The notes below the pieces were generated by a model. The model was not told the DNA's origin, did not search any database, and was given only the letters and a program-made list of their open reading frames with translations. 64,000 bases of DNA, taken from the NCBI GenBank assembly GCA_963762165.1, contig CAVXJN010000001.1, positions 124,001 through 188,000 of the forward strand, read 5' to 3'. Both the position numbers and the translations under genes were made by a program. Position 1 is the first letter of the stretch, and every line of letters begins with the position of its first letter. Shown piece after piece: positions 17,401-26,389 of this stretch. The DNA comes from CAVXJN01 sp963762165 (lineage in GTDB: Bacteria > Pseudomonadota > Gammaproteobacteria > JASBUN01).

Positions 17401-18360
17401 ATGACGGACTTTGACGTATTCAACGGCGATGCTGACGGTATCTGCGCGCTGCAGCAGCTGCGCCTAGCCGAACCGCGTGACGCGCGCCTGATCACTGGCA
17501 TCAAACGCGACATCGAACTCCTGAAACAGGTCGACGCGGGCCCCGGGGACCGCATAACCGTGCTGGACATCTCTCTGGACCGCAACCGGGATGCCCTTGA
17601 AGCGGTTCTGAACCGCGGCGCCCAAGTCCTGTACGTGGACCACCATTTCGCTGGAGAAGTTCCGCAACAGGCCGGGCTGGAGGCGCTGATCGATACCTCG
17701 GCGGACGTTTGCACCAGTCTGCTGGTCAACCGCAGGTTGCAGGGACGGTATCTGGGATGGGCTGTCGCCGCCGCATTCGGCGATAATTTGTTCGCCGCGG
17801 CGCGGGAAGCGGCAAAACCGCTGGGCCTGGACGATGAACAGCTGCAGCTGTTGGAACAGTTGGGCACTTATATCAATTACAACGGCTACGGAAACAACGT
17901 CGAAGACCTCTTTTTCGATCCCGCCGAACTCTACGGCCGGTTGCGTCCGTACCAAGACCCCCTGGTATTCGCCGAACAGGACGAAGCGTTCCGAATCCTG
18001 CGCGATGGCTATGCAGGCGACATGGACCAGGCCAACACCCTCGAACCGGCGGACGCTCGCACCTTCACGGCGCTGTATATCCTCCCCGATGCGGCCTGGG
18101 CGCGCCGGGTGAGCGGTGTGATGGCGAACCACCTTGCGCGGCAGCACCCTGACCGGGCCCACGCCATCCTCAGCCCGCGGCCCAAGGGCGGCTATCTGGT
18201 AAGCGTCCGGGCCCCGCTCAATGCCAAACGCGGAGCCGCCGACCTGTGCCGCCAATTCGACAGCGGTGGCGGCCGCGAAGCGGCGGCAGGAATCAATCAG
18301 CTCCCGGAATCCGAATTACATCGCTTCGAATCCGCGTTCCGCGCTGCATTCGACCGCTGA
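17401..18360 (+). CDS. DHH/DHHA1 family phosphoesterase
   Basis: A 319-residue DHH-superfamily protein. Motif I is FNGDADGICAL (DxDG type), the DHH motif is YVDHH near residue 80, and the C-terminal DHHA1 domain has the glycine-rich SGGGREAAAGI. This is the metal-dependent phosphoesterase family that includes RecJ and oligoribonuclease/cyclic-dinucleotide enzymes, but this compact form, sometimes annotated as acetyltransferase, has no agreed substrate. Cytoplasmic. It is divergent from the ccm operon and convergent with yajQ. Confidence 0.85.
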   Translation: MTDFDVFNGDADGICALQQLRLAEPRDARLITGIKRDIELLKQVDAGPGDRITVLDISLDRNRDALEAVLNRGAQVLYVDHHFAGEVPQQAGLEALIDTSADVCTSLLVNRRLQGRYLGWAVAAAFGDNLFAAAREAAKPLGLDDEQLQLLEQLGTYINYNGYGNNVEDLFFDPAELYGRLRPYQDPLVFAEQDEAFRILRDGYAGDMDQANTLEPADARTFTALYILPDAAWARRVSGVMANHLARQHPDRAHAILSPRPKGGYLVSVRAPLNAKRGAADLCRQFDSGGGREAAAGINQLPESELHRFESAFRAAFDR

Positions 18361-18392
18361 GCGGCGGCGTGCCGGCAACTTCAGCACCCGGA

Positions 18393-18875
18393 TCAATCGC
18401 GAAAGTTATTGAACTGGAGCGGCAAGCCAAAATCTCCCTTGCGTAACATGGCGATCACTTCCTGCAGATCATCGCGCTTCTTGCCTGTAACACGCACCTG
18501 CTCCCCTTGGATCGCCGCCTGCACTTTCAGCTTTGCGTCCTTGATCGATTTGACCAGTTTTTTTGCCATTTCCTTATCGATGCCCTGCTTCACTTTCACT
18601 TTTTGCCGGGCGCGCATATTCGCAGTCTCGATCTGTTCCCGGTCCAGGCATTGGATGTCGATTCCGCGCTTGGCCAGCGTGCGGTTGAGAATTTCGTTGA
18701 TCTGCTCGATCTGAAAATCGCTCTCGGCGTGCAGGGTCAACTCGGTTTCGTTCTGCTCGACTTTCGCATCGCTGCCTTTGAAGTCGAATCGATTGGAGAT
18801 CTCCCGGTTCGCCTGGTCCACTGCGTTGCGCAGCTCATGCATATCCACTTCCGATACCACGTCAAACGACGGCAT
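18393..18875 (-). CDS. yajQ: YajQ family c-di-GMP-binding protein
   Basis: A 160-residue YajQ protein, the normal size for this nucleotide-binding family, some members of which bind cyclic di-GMP and act as effectors. It starts MPSFDVVSEVDMHELRNAVD and shows RFDFKGSDA, RGIDIQCLD, VKVKQGIDKE and KKRDDLQEVIAMLR. The ends are LPLQFNNFRD, as in nearly all homologues. Single gene, converging on the DHH phosphoesterase. Confidence 0.97.
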   Translation of the reverse strand: MPSFDVVSEVDMHELRNAVDQANREISNRFDFKGSDAKVEQNETELTLHAESDFQIEQINEILNRTLAKRGIDIQCLDREQIETANMRARQKVKVKQGIDKEMAKKLVKSIKDAKLKVQAAIQGEQVRVTGKKRDDLQEVIAMLRKGDFGLPLQFNNFRD

Positions 18876-19006
18876 GATCCTGATCCTCCCTCGGTCACCA
18901 AGTGTTTACGGCTGGCGCCCGGTCGCTTCCAGGGCCCCGATATGATAGCGTTATGCGCTTCCCCGCGGTAATTTTCCCACGTAAATGCACCTGTTTCGAG
19001 GCGTAC

Positions 19007-19294
19007 ATGAGCACTATTCAATTGTCTGACGATTTGCTATCCAACATTCAGTCCGCGTTGGAACAAAATGATCCCCAGGCAGCCGATGCCGGCATCGCCG
19101 TCCAATATCTTGCCGCATTGACCGGCGTGCTGGCTGCACAGTTTCCCGGCGATACCGCCCGCAAGCGGGACGTGTTGCGGCAATTGCAGGAATTCACCGT
19201 GCGCGTATTCGAAGACAGCGTCGAAGACGAACAACCCGCGGCAACGGCCGACAACCCTTACGGACCGGGTTTCGGAGTCTGGCGACCCAGTTGA
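19007..19294 (+). CDS. Hypothetical protein, 95 residues
   Basis: Begins MSTIQLSDDLLSNIQSALEQ at ATG 19007; upstream in-frame codons are not preceded by better ribosome sites. It is an acidic, helical, cytoplasmic protein with no signal peptide or membrane segment. It ends with a glycine-rich PYGPGFGVWRPS tail. No family is recognised. Divergent from yajQ. Its stop overlaps the possible TTG start of the next small frame. Confidence 0.65.
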   Translation: MSTIQLSDDLLSNIQSALEQNDPQAADAGIAVQYLAALTGVLAAQFPGDTARKRDVLRQLQEFTVRVFEDSVEDEQPAATADNPYGPGFGVWRPS

Positions 19295-19473
19295 ACGCGC
19301 CCGAGTCGCGACCATCGAGCGGCCGTCCGCTCGACGAGCTGCGCCGGATTTACCAAGTCCTGGACGGCAGTTCGACGGCCCGACCGGCGCTTTTCAGAAT
19401 TGCGCGGAAGCTGCAAACCGTGCGGCGCCGCCCGGCCCGGGTGACTGAATCGACGTTTCGCTCCGCCGAGTGA
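19291..19473 (+). CDS. Possible small basic protein, 60 residues
   Basis: Frame from TTG 19291 that overlaps the preceding stop (TTGA), the junction type of translationally coupled genes. The product begins MNAPESRPSSGRPLDELRRI and is rich in arginine, with predicted helix around residues 13-45. The TTG start, lack of family and GC-rich context make it uncertain; it may be non-coding. Confidence 0.3.
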   Translation: MNAPESRPSSGRPLDELRRIYQVLDGSSTARPALFRIARKLQTVRRRPARVTESTFRSAE

Positions 19474-19520
19474 ACTGCGTGACTGAGCGGCACGCCGAGT
19501 GGGCGCGGACTTTGAACCGG

Positions 19521-20759
19521 TCAGCCGCCGGAATCGGAGGCTCCCGCGTCCTGCGCCTGATAACGCGGCGCGCATAACAGGAACACACCACCCGCCACCA
19601 GCGCCGCGAGTGCAAACATGCCCAATGTGATCGGCGCGCCCAGGTAATGTGCCAACGTTCCGGCTCCCAGGCTGCCGATCGGCATCAGACCGATGAAAAC
19701 GGTCGAGAACAACGACATCACCCGACCGCGCAAACGATCCTCCACCGACAGCTGAATCAGCGCGTTGGTGGACGCCACCAACGTCGTATGACAAAAACCG
19801 ATCACGGCCAGAATGCCGAGTCCGATTTCGAACCGGCCCAGTGCCGCGAAACTGAACAGCGCCAGCCCTGCCAGCACCCCTGCCGCGCCGATGATCCGGT
19901 CGATGCCGGTATTGTCGACGCGCTGTGCCAAGCGCAAAGCGCCCGCCAAGGACCCGAGGCCCATCGCACCGAGCAGCAATCCCAACGTCTCCGAACCGCC
20001 GCCGAAGACTTCCTTGGCAAACACCGGCATCAGGACGGTGGTCGCAGCCGCGACCATGCTCATGGCCGAAACCAGCCACAACCCGGCGCGGATATGGGGA
20101 TGGCGCCAAGCAAAACGCAGCGCTTCGCGAATATAGGATCGGACGCCCGCTCTGGGACCTTCCGGAACCCGCGCCGGTAAATCAATTGCAAGCAATGCGA
20201 AGATGATGGCCCCAAAGCTGGCGGCATTGATCACGAACACCCAGCCTTCGCCAACCGCCGCGACCAACAGTCCGGCCAACGACGGGCCCAGAAAGCGCGC
20301 CACGTTGAAGGCGCTGGAATTCAGTGCGACCGCGTTCGCAAGATCATTGCGCGGAACCATGGCGGCGACGAACGAGTGCCGCGCCGGCATTTCCACGGCA
20401 TGAACCAGCCCCAGCATCAACGCCAGCACGACGATGTGCCAAGGCATGACGGCACCGCTCAACGTCAGCACCGCCAGCAATAGTGCCTGCAGCAACGCGA
20501 GACTGTGGGCACCGATCAATAAGCGGCGGCGATCGTAGCGGTCGGCGAGCAACCCCCCGTAGAGACTGAACAGCAGCACGGGAATCAGGCTGCAGAAGGC
20601 GACCAGTCCGAGCATTGCGCTCGATCCTGTCAATCGGTAAACCAGCCAAGCCTGGGCGACGTTCTGCATCCAGGTGCCATGCAAAGAAAGCACCTGACCG
20701 GAAAAATACATGCGGAAGTTGCGATGGTGCAAAGAACGGAATGTGGCGGCTGCTATCAT
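19521..20759 (-). CDS. MFS transporter, EntS/MFS_3-like
   Basis: A 412-residue, 12-helix major facilitator. The N-terminus FRSLHHRNFRMYFSGQVLSLHGTWMQNVAQAWLV and the loop GGLLADRYDRRRLLI (motif A) place it with the MFS_3 family of EntS-like exporters and macrolide efflux pumps. HSFVAAMVPRNDLANAVALNS is also typical. The substrate cannot be read from the sequence. Divergent from the ThiL-like gene with about 90 bases between them. Confidence 0.88.
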   Translation of the reverse strand: MIAAATFRSLHHRNFRMYFSGQVLSLHGTWMQNVAQAWLVYRLTGSSAMLGLVAFCSLIPVLLFSLYGGLLADRYDRRRLLIGAHSLALLQALLLAVLTLSGAVMPWHIVVLALMLGLVHAVEMPARHSFVAAMVPRNDLANAVALNSSAFNVARFLGPSLAGLLVAAVGEGWVFVINAASFGAIIFALLAIDLPARVPEGPRAGVRSYIREALRFAWRHPHIRAGLWLVSAMSMVAAATTVLMPVFAKEVFGGGSETLGLLLGAMGLGSLAGALRLAQRVDNTGIDRIIGAAGVLAGLALFSFAALGRFEIGLGILAVIGFCHTTLVASTNALIQLSVEDRLRGRVMSLFSTVFIGLMPIGSLGAGTLAHYLGAPITLGMFALAALVAGGVFLLCAPRYQAQDAGASDSGG

Positions 20760-20850
20760 TGCCTCGAATCGCGGTTAGTGGCCGTGAACCGGCGCGGGTA
20801 CAATTTGCAATCAGGAATAGGGCTCGGCCAGTGCCTGCGTGGAACCCAAA

Positions 20851-21786
20851 ATGTCCGCATCTGAATTCGAAATCATAGAACGCTTTTTCACTTGGCCGGC
20901 GACGCGGAAAGAGGAAATTGTGCTGGGCGTCGGCGACGACGCCGCGGAAATCCGGCCCGCCAAGGATTGCCAACTGCTCGTGGATGTCAGACAAATCCGC
21001 GAGGCCAGGGATTTCCAGCCGCAAGACGATGCCGCCTCCGTCGGGCACCGACTCCTTGCCGCTGCGGTGGCCCGGGTTGCCGCAAGAGGCGCCCTGCCAG
21101 TGGCTTTTACTCTGGCGCTGAGCATGCCGGACGCCGACGAAAGCTGGCTGGCGGCTTTCAGTACGGGCCTGGCGGCCCTGGCCCGCCGCTATGACATCGC
21201 CTTGATCGGCGGCGACACTACCCGTGGACCGCGGGCCGCGGTTTTGCACCTGCACGCCAATGTCCGGACCGGTACGCTGATCGCGGCCGACGGCGCCGGT
21301 GTCGGAGATCTGATTTACGTCGGCGGTACTTTCGGCGATGCCGCGCTGGCGCTGTTGCACATGACCGGCGAACTGCAATTACCCGCGCGCGAACGCGAAA
21401 CGGCATACCGGGCATTGCAATTTCCGGAGCCGCCGCTGGCAAGCGTGCCGGCCATCGCCGGCTTGGCGAGCGCTGCGGTCGCGGTCAGCGACGGGCTCTC
21501 GCAAAGCCTCGAGCAACTGCTTACCAGTAGCGGCTGCGGCGCTACGGTGCAGGTGGAACAACTGCCGCTGGGCACCGCGCTACAGCAGCACCTGCAGCGC
21601 GCGGGCGGTTGGAGCATCCCCTGGCATGGACCCTCGCCCGCGCAACTGTGCTTTACGATTCCGCCCGCGGCCCAAGCGCGGTTTGAACAACGCAACGCCG
21701 CGCTGTCTCGCCCCTGCACCTGGATCGGGTTTGTCGAAGGAAATAAGGGGCTGCGCGCTCAGCTCGACGACGGCAGCGCCGTTTAG
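20851..21786 (+). CDS. ThiL-like protein (thiamine-monophosphate kinase family) lacking key catalytic residues
   Basis: A 311-residue protein in the AIR synthase/ThiL fold. Family features kept are the N-terminus SEFEIIERFF, GVGDDAA (26-32), FTLALSMPDADESWLAAFS, IGGDTTRGP and VSDGL. Other ThiL hallmarks are changed. The segment normally reading S/T-x-D-x-L-V-E-G-x-H-F is VDVRQIREARDF. The metal-binding Asp in the S-D-x-A-A-M-G motif is replaced by Arg (about residue 75, ARVAARGA). The GGEDYEL motif is HGPSPAQL. ATP-dependent ThMP phosphorylation is therefore doubtful; it may be a pseudoenzyme or have a new role. A GTG at 20839 is an alternative start. No other thiamine gene is nearby. Confidence 0.8.
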   Translation: MSASEFEIIERFFTWPATRKEEIVLGVGDDAAEIRPAKDCQLLVDVRQIREARDFQPQDDAASVGHRLLAAAVARVAARGALPVAFTLALSMPDADESWLAAFSTGLAALARRYDIALIGGDTTRGPRAAVLHLHANVRTGTLIAADGAGVGDLIYVGGTFGDAALALLHMTGELQLPARERETAYRALQFPEPPLASVPAIAGLASAAVAVSDGLSQSLEQLLTSSGCGATVQVEQLPLGTALQQHLQRAGGWSIPWHGPSPAQLCFTIPPAAQARFEQRNAALSRPCTWIGFVEGNKGLRAQLDDGSAV

Positions 21787-21799
21787 CGCTGCCGCACGC

Positions 21800-22894
21800 T
21801 CAGCCGACCGATAACGCCCGGCTGTCGGCGCGGCCGGGCAATATCGTGCGCAGTTTTTCGGCCGTTTCACGTAACACCGCCTCAGTCGTCTGCCAGTCGA
21901 TACAGGCATCGGTCACCGACACGCCGTAGCGCAGTTGACTCAGATCTTCGGGTACCGGTTGATTGCCTTCTTGCAGATTGCTCTCGAGCATCAGGCCCAC
22001 GACCGAGGCGTTGCCTTCCAGAATCTGATTGCAGACATTTTCCACTACCAGCGGTTGCAGGGTGTGATCCTTCATGGAATTGCCGTGACTGCAGTCGACC
22101 ACGATATTGCGCGGCAACCCCGCTTTGTCCAGTTCCTCTTCCGCCAGTGTGACGCTGACCGAGTCGTAGTTCGGGCGGCCGCCGCCCCCACGTAGGACCA
22201 CATGCCCGTCGCGGTTGCCTCGGGTATGGAACACGGCGCACTGTCCGTCCTGATTGATGCCCAGGAAATGGTGTGGCCGCGATACCGAATGCAAGGCGTT
22301 CACCGCCACCGCCAGACTACCGTCGGTGCCGTTCTTGAAGCCGACCGGCGTCGATAATCCGCTGGCCATTTCGCGGTGAGTCTGGGATTCGGTGGTGCGT
22401 GCGCCAACCGCTGTCCAGGTGATGAGGTCCGAGAGGTACTGGGGCGTGATCGGGTCCAGTGCTTCCGTAGCGGTGGGCAGACCGATCTCCGCCAGTTCCA
22501 ACAGCAGTTGCCGCGCCAAATACAGCCCTTTCTCGATGTGGAAGGAGTCGTCCATGTAGGGATCGTTGATGAGACCCTTCCAGCCCACCGATGTGCGCGG
22601 CTTTTCAAAATACACGCGCATGATCAGGTACAGCACATCCCCGACTTCCTCGGCCAGCGCTTTCAGCCGCGCCGCATAATCCCGCGCCGCGTCCAGATCG
22701 TGGATCGAACACGGCCCGACGACCACGAACAAGCGTTGATCCTGACGCTGGAGAATGGCGCGAACGGTTTCGCGCCCGTTCACCACCGTTTCCCGCGCGC
22801 CCTCGCTCAAGGGCAGATCCGCTTTGACCTGCGCCGGCGTGGGCAACAGATCCTGAGAGACGACGTTGATATTGTTGAGCTGGTCCAAGGTCAT
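21800..22894 (-). CDS. aroG: 3-deoxy-7-phosphoheptulonate synthase, type I-alpha
   Basis: Canonical AroF/G/H-type DAHP synthase of 364 residues. Motifs are VVVGPCSIHD, MRVYFEKPRTSVGWKGLINDP, ATEALDPITPQYLSDLITW, GARTTESQTHREMASGLS, GFKNGTDGS, DCSHGNSMKDH and the C-terminal SVTDACIDW. The ATG at 22894 is preferred because the longer frame adds 35 residues unlike the family. Second DAHP synthase in the window, 13 kb from the divergent one; which aromatic amino acid inhibits it cannot be told. Confidence 0.95.
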   Translation of the reverse strand: MTLDQLNNINVVSQDLLPTPAQVKADLPLSEGARETVVNGRETVRAILQRQDQRLFVVVGPCSIHDLDAARDYAARLKALAEEVGDVLYLIMRVYFEKPRTSVGWKGLINDPYMDDSFHIEKGLYLARQLLLELAEIGLPTATEALDPITPQYLSDLITWTAVGARTTESQTHREMASGLSTPVGFKNGTDGSLAVAVNALHSVSRPHHFLGINQDGQCAVFHTRGNRDGHVVLRGGGGRPNYDSVSVTLAEEELDKAGLPRNIVVDCSHGNSMKDHTLQPLVVENVCNQILEGNASVVGLMLESNLQEGNQPVPEDLSQLRYGVSVTDACIDWQTTEAVLRETAEKLRTILPGRADSRALSVG

Positions 22895-23119
22895 GATTCC
22901 GCTCGGTAGTCCCGCCGGAGATCCGGCACTGTACGAAGACGCGTATAATACCCTGATTCGATAGTGCACCGCACCGGCGCAGCGCACATTCGGGGACAAA
23001 TTCGCGCTTAAGGCCTCATGGATGGTGGGTGTTTGCCGGCATACAGCGGCCTATATACTGCATAACCGCGTGGCGGCGGCGCCTGCCGGCGCCGACTGAA
23101 ACAGCAAAGGGAGCGCAAC

Positions 23120-23557
23120 ATGGTAGACAATTCCACCGACCTCACCAGCGGCATCTCCGCGTTCGAGGCGAAGCATTTCGGCACCGCGCTGCAGCTGTTG
23201 TCGCCGCTCGCCGAGCAGGGCGACCCCGACGCCCAGTTCCGCATGGCCATCATGTGCCAGAACGGTCTCGGCTGCGTTGCCAACGAAAAACGTGCCTACG
23301 AGTACATGCGCAATGCCGCCGAACAGGACCATGCGCTGGCGCAACACGGGCTCGGCTTCATGTACCTGGAAGGCGAATGCACGGAGAAGAATCCACAAGA
23401 AGCAGTCAAATGGTTCCGGAAAGCCGGGGAACAAGGCATGGCCGGTTCGCTGGCCACTCTGGCGCTGATGTACAAGGAAGGCCGCGGGGTGCCGCAGGAT
23501 GAAGACGAGGCGCGCAAGCTCTATCAGCAGGCGGGTTTTGATCCTGACGAAATGTAG
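23120..23557 (+). CDS. Sel1-repeat protein
   Basis: A 145-residue cytoplasmic protein made of about three Sel1-like (TPR-type) repeats: GDPDAQFRMAIMCQNGLGC, DHALAQHGLGFMYLEGE and GMAGSLATLALMYKEGRGV, each about 36 residues. There is no signal peptide. AAAGGGAG precedes the ATG by 6 bases. Sel1 proteins are usually scaffolds for protein complexes; the partner is unknown. Divergent from aroG and convergent with pepN. Confidence 0.88.
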   Translation: MVDNSTDLTSGISAFEAKHFGTALQLLSPLAEQGDPDAQFRMAIMCQNGLGCVANEKRAYEYMRNAAEQDHALAQHGLGFMYLEGECTEKNPQEAVKWFRKAGEQGMAGSLATLALMYKEGRGVPQDEDEARKLYQQAGFDPDEM

Positions 23558-23587
23558 TCGCCGCGCCCCTCTTCCCCTGCGCCCGCG

Positions 23588-26221
23588 TCAGGCCAGGCTC
23601 TTGTGGGCAATTTCGTAGCAGTCCTTCGACAGTCCCGGATGCCGCAACACACCGTCCAGGGCCGCCCGCATTTTTTCGCCGCGGCCGGGTTCGTACTTGC
23701 GCCAACGGCTCAGGGCGCCCAGCAAGCGCGCTGCCACTTGCGGATTGAGTGAATCCAACCGCAGGATCTGCTCGGCGAGGAATTCGTAGCCTTCGCCGCT
23801 GGCCGTATGAAAACGAGCCAGGTTCGCCGAACAGAAGGTTCCCAACAGCGCGCGCACGCGGTTTGGATTCTTGAGCGTGAACGCCGGATGTTCCAGGAGC
23901 GCCCGCACCCGTTCCAACGTGTCCGGCAATTTCGATACCGCTTGCAGCGCGAACCACTTGTCCACAACCAGCGGCTCATGCTGCCATCGCTCATAAAAGC
24001 GTTCCAGCGCGGCGACGCGCTCCGGCCGCTCGACATCGAGTAATGCACGCAGTGCCGCCATGCTATCGGTCATGTTGTCAGCTTGCTCGAACTGCTTCAG
24101 GCAGATCTCTACCGCTTCATCGTCTCCGAATTGCATCAGGTAACCTAAGCAGGTGTTCTTGAGGCTGCGTCGCGCAACCGCCTGCGGATCGAACCGGTAC
24201 CCTTCGGAATCGACGTTGTCGCGATAACAAGCAAGCCATTGCGCATGCAACGCGCCAGCCAACCCGGAACGCATCCACTCGCGAGTTTCATGTATGGCTT
24301 CCGGGTCGACGATTTCCAGTTGCTCACCCAGATAGCGCTCGGAAGGCAAAAGCAGGGATTCCGCCAGCAACGCCTTGTCTTCGACCGGGGGAGTAAGCAG
24401 TCGCTCGAACGCGTCTACGAATACTTGCGGCACCGCAGTCGAGGGGCCGGGCCGCGCCTCGATGTTGTTCAACGCCACGCGGCACGCAAGTTGTTGGCCG
24501 GCTTCCCAGCGGTTGAACAAATCCGCATCGTGGGCCATCAGAAATGCCAGATCTTGATCGCTATGGCGGTAGCGCAACTTCACCGGTGCCGAGAAGGAAC
24601 GCAGTAGTGAGGGCGTCGGTTCGTGTTGCACATTGACGAAACGAAAGCGCTGCTCGGCGGACGTGATTTCCAATACCCGCGTACCGTCGACGGCTTGGGA
24701 CTCGCCCTCAAGCTGCAAGGGTAGGTCCTCGCCGTCGGGCCCCACCAGACCGATGGCCAGCGGGATATGAAATGGTTGTTTGCGATCCTGGCCGGGCGTC
24801 GCCGGACAATGTTGGCGCACGCGCAAGGTATAGACAGCGGCGGCGGCATCGTATTCGCCGTCAGCCTCTACTACGGGCGTGCCGGCTTGGCTGTACCAGA
24901 GTCCGAACTGCTCCAGATCGACGCCGTTGGCATCGGCCATGGCGGCACGAAAGTCTTCGGTGGTCACGGCCTGGCCATCGTGCCGCTCGATGTACAAGTC
25001 CATGCCCTTGCGAAAGCCGTCCACACCCAGCAGCGTCTGGTACATGCGCACCACCTCGGCTCCCTTTTCATATACGGTGGCGGTGTAGAAGTTGTTGATC
25101 TCGACGTACGAGTCGGGCCGTACCGGATGCGCCATTGGACCTGCGTCCTCCGGGAACTGCGACGCCCGCAAACCACGCACGTCCTGAATACGGCGCAACG
25201 GTCGCGAGCCCATATCGGCACTGAATTCCTGGTCGCGAAATACCGTGAGCCCTTCCTTGAGACTCAACTGGAACCAGTCGCGGCAGGTGATGCGATTTCC
25301 GGTCCAATTGTGAAAATATTCGTGGCCAATGACATTTTGGATGTTATCGAAATCCCCATCCGTCGCGCTCTCGGGGCGCGCCAGAATATATTTCGAATTG
25401 AATACGTTCAGTCCCTTGTTCTCCATGGCCCCCATATTGAAATCGCCGACTGCGACGATCATGTAAATGTCCAAATCGTATTCCAATCCGAAACGCTGCT
25501 CGTCCCAGGCCATCGCCTGCTTGAGGGAGGCCATGGCGTGGTCGCATTGGGCGATGTTTTCGGGTTCGGCGTAGATACGCAGCGTGACATCGCGTCCCGA
25601 AGCCGTCGTAAAACGATCTTCGATATGCGCCAGATCACCGGCCACCAGTGCGAACAGATAGGACGGCTTGCGGAAAGGGTCTTCCCATTGCGCCCAGTGC
25701 CGGCCGTCGTCCAGTTCACCTTGCGCCACGACATTGCCGTTGGACAGCAGAACCGGGTAGCGCGTCCGATCCGCCACAATTGTCGTGCTGTAACGCGCCA
25801 TGACGTCGGGCCGGTCGAGAAAATAGGTAATGCGCCGAAAGCCTTCCGCCTCGCATTGCGTACAGAAATTGCCCGACGATTGGTACAAGCCTTCCAACGC
25901 AGTATTGTCCTGGGGCCGCAGGGCGGTTTCGATCTCCAGCACAAACCGGTCCGGTACAACGGCGATTGCCAGCGAAGAGTCGTCCCGACGAAACTCGTCC
26001 TGGGAAAGAACCTGGCCGTCCAACGCAACGCTGCGCAATTCGAGCCGCTCCCCCAGCAGCACCAGCGGTTGGCGATGACGACCATTGCGAACCACCTCGA
26101 GTCGGGCATGCACCGTGGTCGACTCTTCCCCCAACTCGAAGCGCAGATCCACCCGTTCGATCGTGAACGGAGGCGGTGCGTAATCCCGCAGAAAAATTGT
26201 GCCCGGGCTATCGCCTTTCAT
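23588..26221 (-). CDS. pepN: Aminopeptidase N (M1 family)
   Basis: Zinc metallo-aminopeptidase of 877 residues, the normal size of bacterial PepN. The start at 26221 (MKGDSPGTIFLRDYAPPPF) matches the family N-terminus. The substrate-recognition motif GAMEN is at 264-268 and the zinc motif HEYFH-x18-E starts at 300, inside VIGHEYFHNWTGNRITCRDW. The C-terminal alpha-helical superdomain ends NPNRVRALLGTFCSAN...YEIAHKSLA. Cytoplasmic peptide turnover. The antisense strand carries long open frames that are shadows of this GC-rich gene. Confidence 0.97.
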   Translation of the reverse strand: MKGDSPGTIFLRDYAPPPFTIERVDLRFELGEESTTVHARLEVVRNGRHRQPLVLLGERLELRSVALDGQVLSQDEFRRDDSSLAIAVVPDRFVLEIETALRPQDNTALEGLYQSSGNFCTQCEAEGFRRITYFLDRPDVMARYSTTIVADRTRYPVLLSNGNVVAQGELDDGRHWAQWEDPFRKPSYLFALVAGDLAHIEDRFTTASGRDVTLRIYAEPENIAQCDHAMASLKQAMAWDEQRFGLEYDLDIYMIVAVGDFNMGAMENKGLNVFNSKYILARPESATDGDFDNIQNVIGHEYFHNWTGNRITCRDWFQLSLKEGLTVFRDQEFSADMGSRPLRRIQDVRGLRASQFPEDAGPMAHPVRPDSYVEINNFYTATVYEKGAEVVRMYQTLLGVDGFRKGMDLYIERHDGQAVTTEDFRAAMADANGVDLEQFGLWYSQAGTPVVEADGEYDAAAAVYTLRVRQHCPATPGQDRKQPFHIPLAIGLVGPDGEDLPLQLEGESQAVDGTRVLEITSAEQRFRFVNVQHEPTPSLLRSFSAPVKLRYRHSDQDLAFLMAHDADLFNRWEAGQQLACRVALNNIEARPGPSTAVPQVFVDAFERLLTPPVEDKALLAESLLLPSERYLGEQLEIVDPEAIHETREWMRSGLAGALHAQWLACYRDNVDSEGYRFDPQAVARRSLKNTCLGYLMQFGDDEAVEICLKQFEQADNMTDSMAALRALLDVERPERVAALERFYERWQHEPLVVDKWFALQAVSKLPDTLERVRALLEHPAFTLKNPNRVRALLGTFCSANLARFHTASGEGYEFLAEQILRLDSLNPQVAARLLGALSRWRKYEPGRGEKMRAALDGVLRHPGLSKDCYEIAHKSLA

Positions 26222-26389
26222 AGTGATCTCGCTGCAACGACTTGGTCGGAGTGGTTTGAACACGGCCCGCACTCCCGGTGGAGTCAAGCCGGAACCAAGT
26301 GTAACAGCATAGGGGCGCATGGCCCCGCTTCACGGATCCTGGCAGTGGGACCCGGCCAGTCGTCGATCGACGTCAGCCATTGCGCCCGG

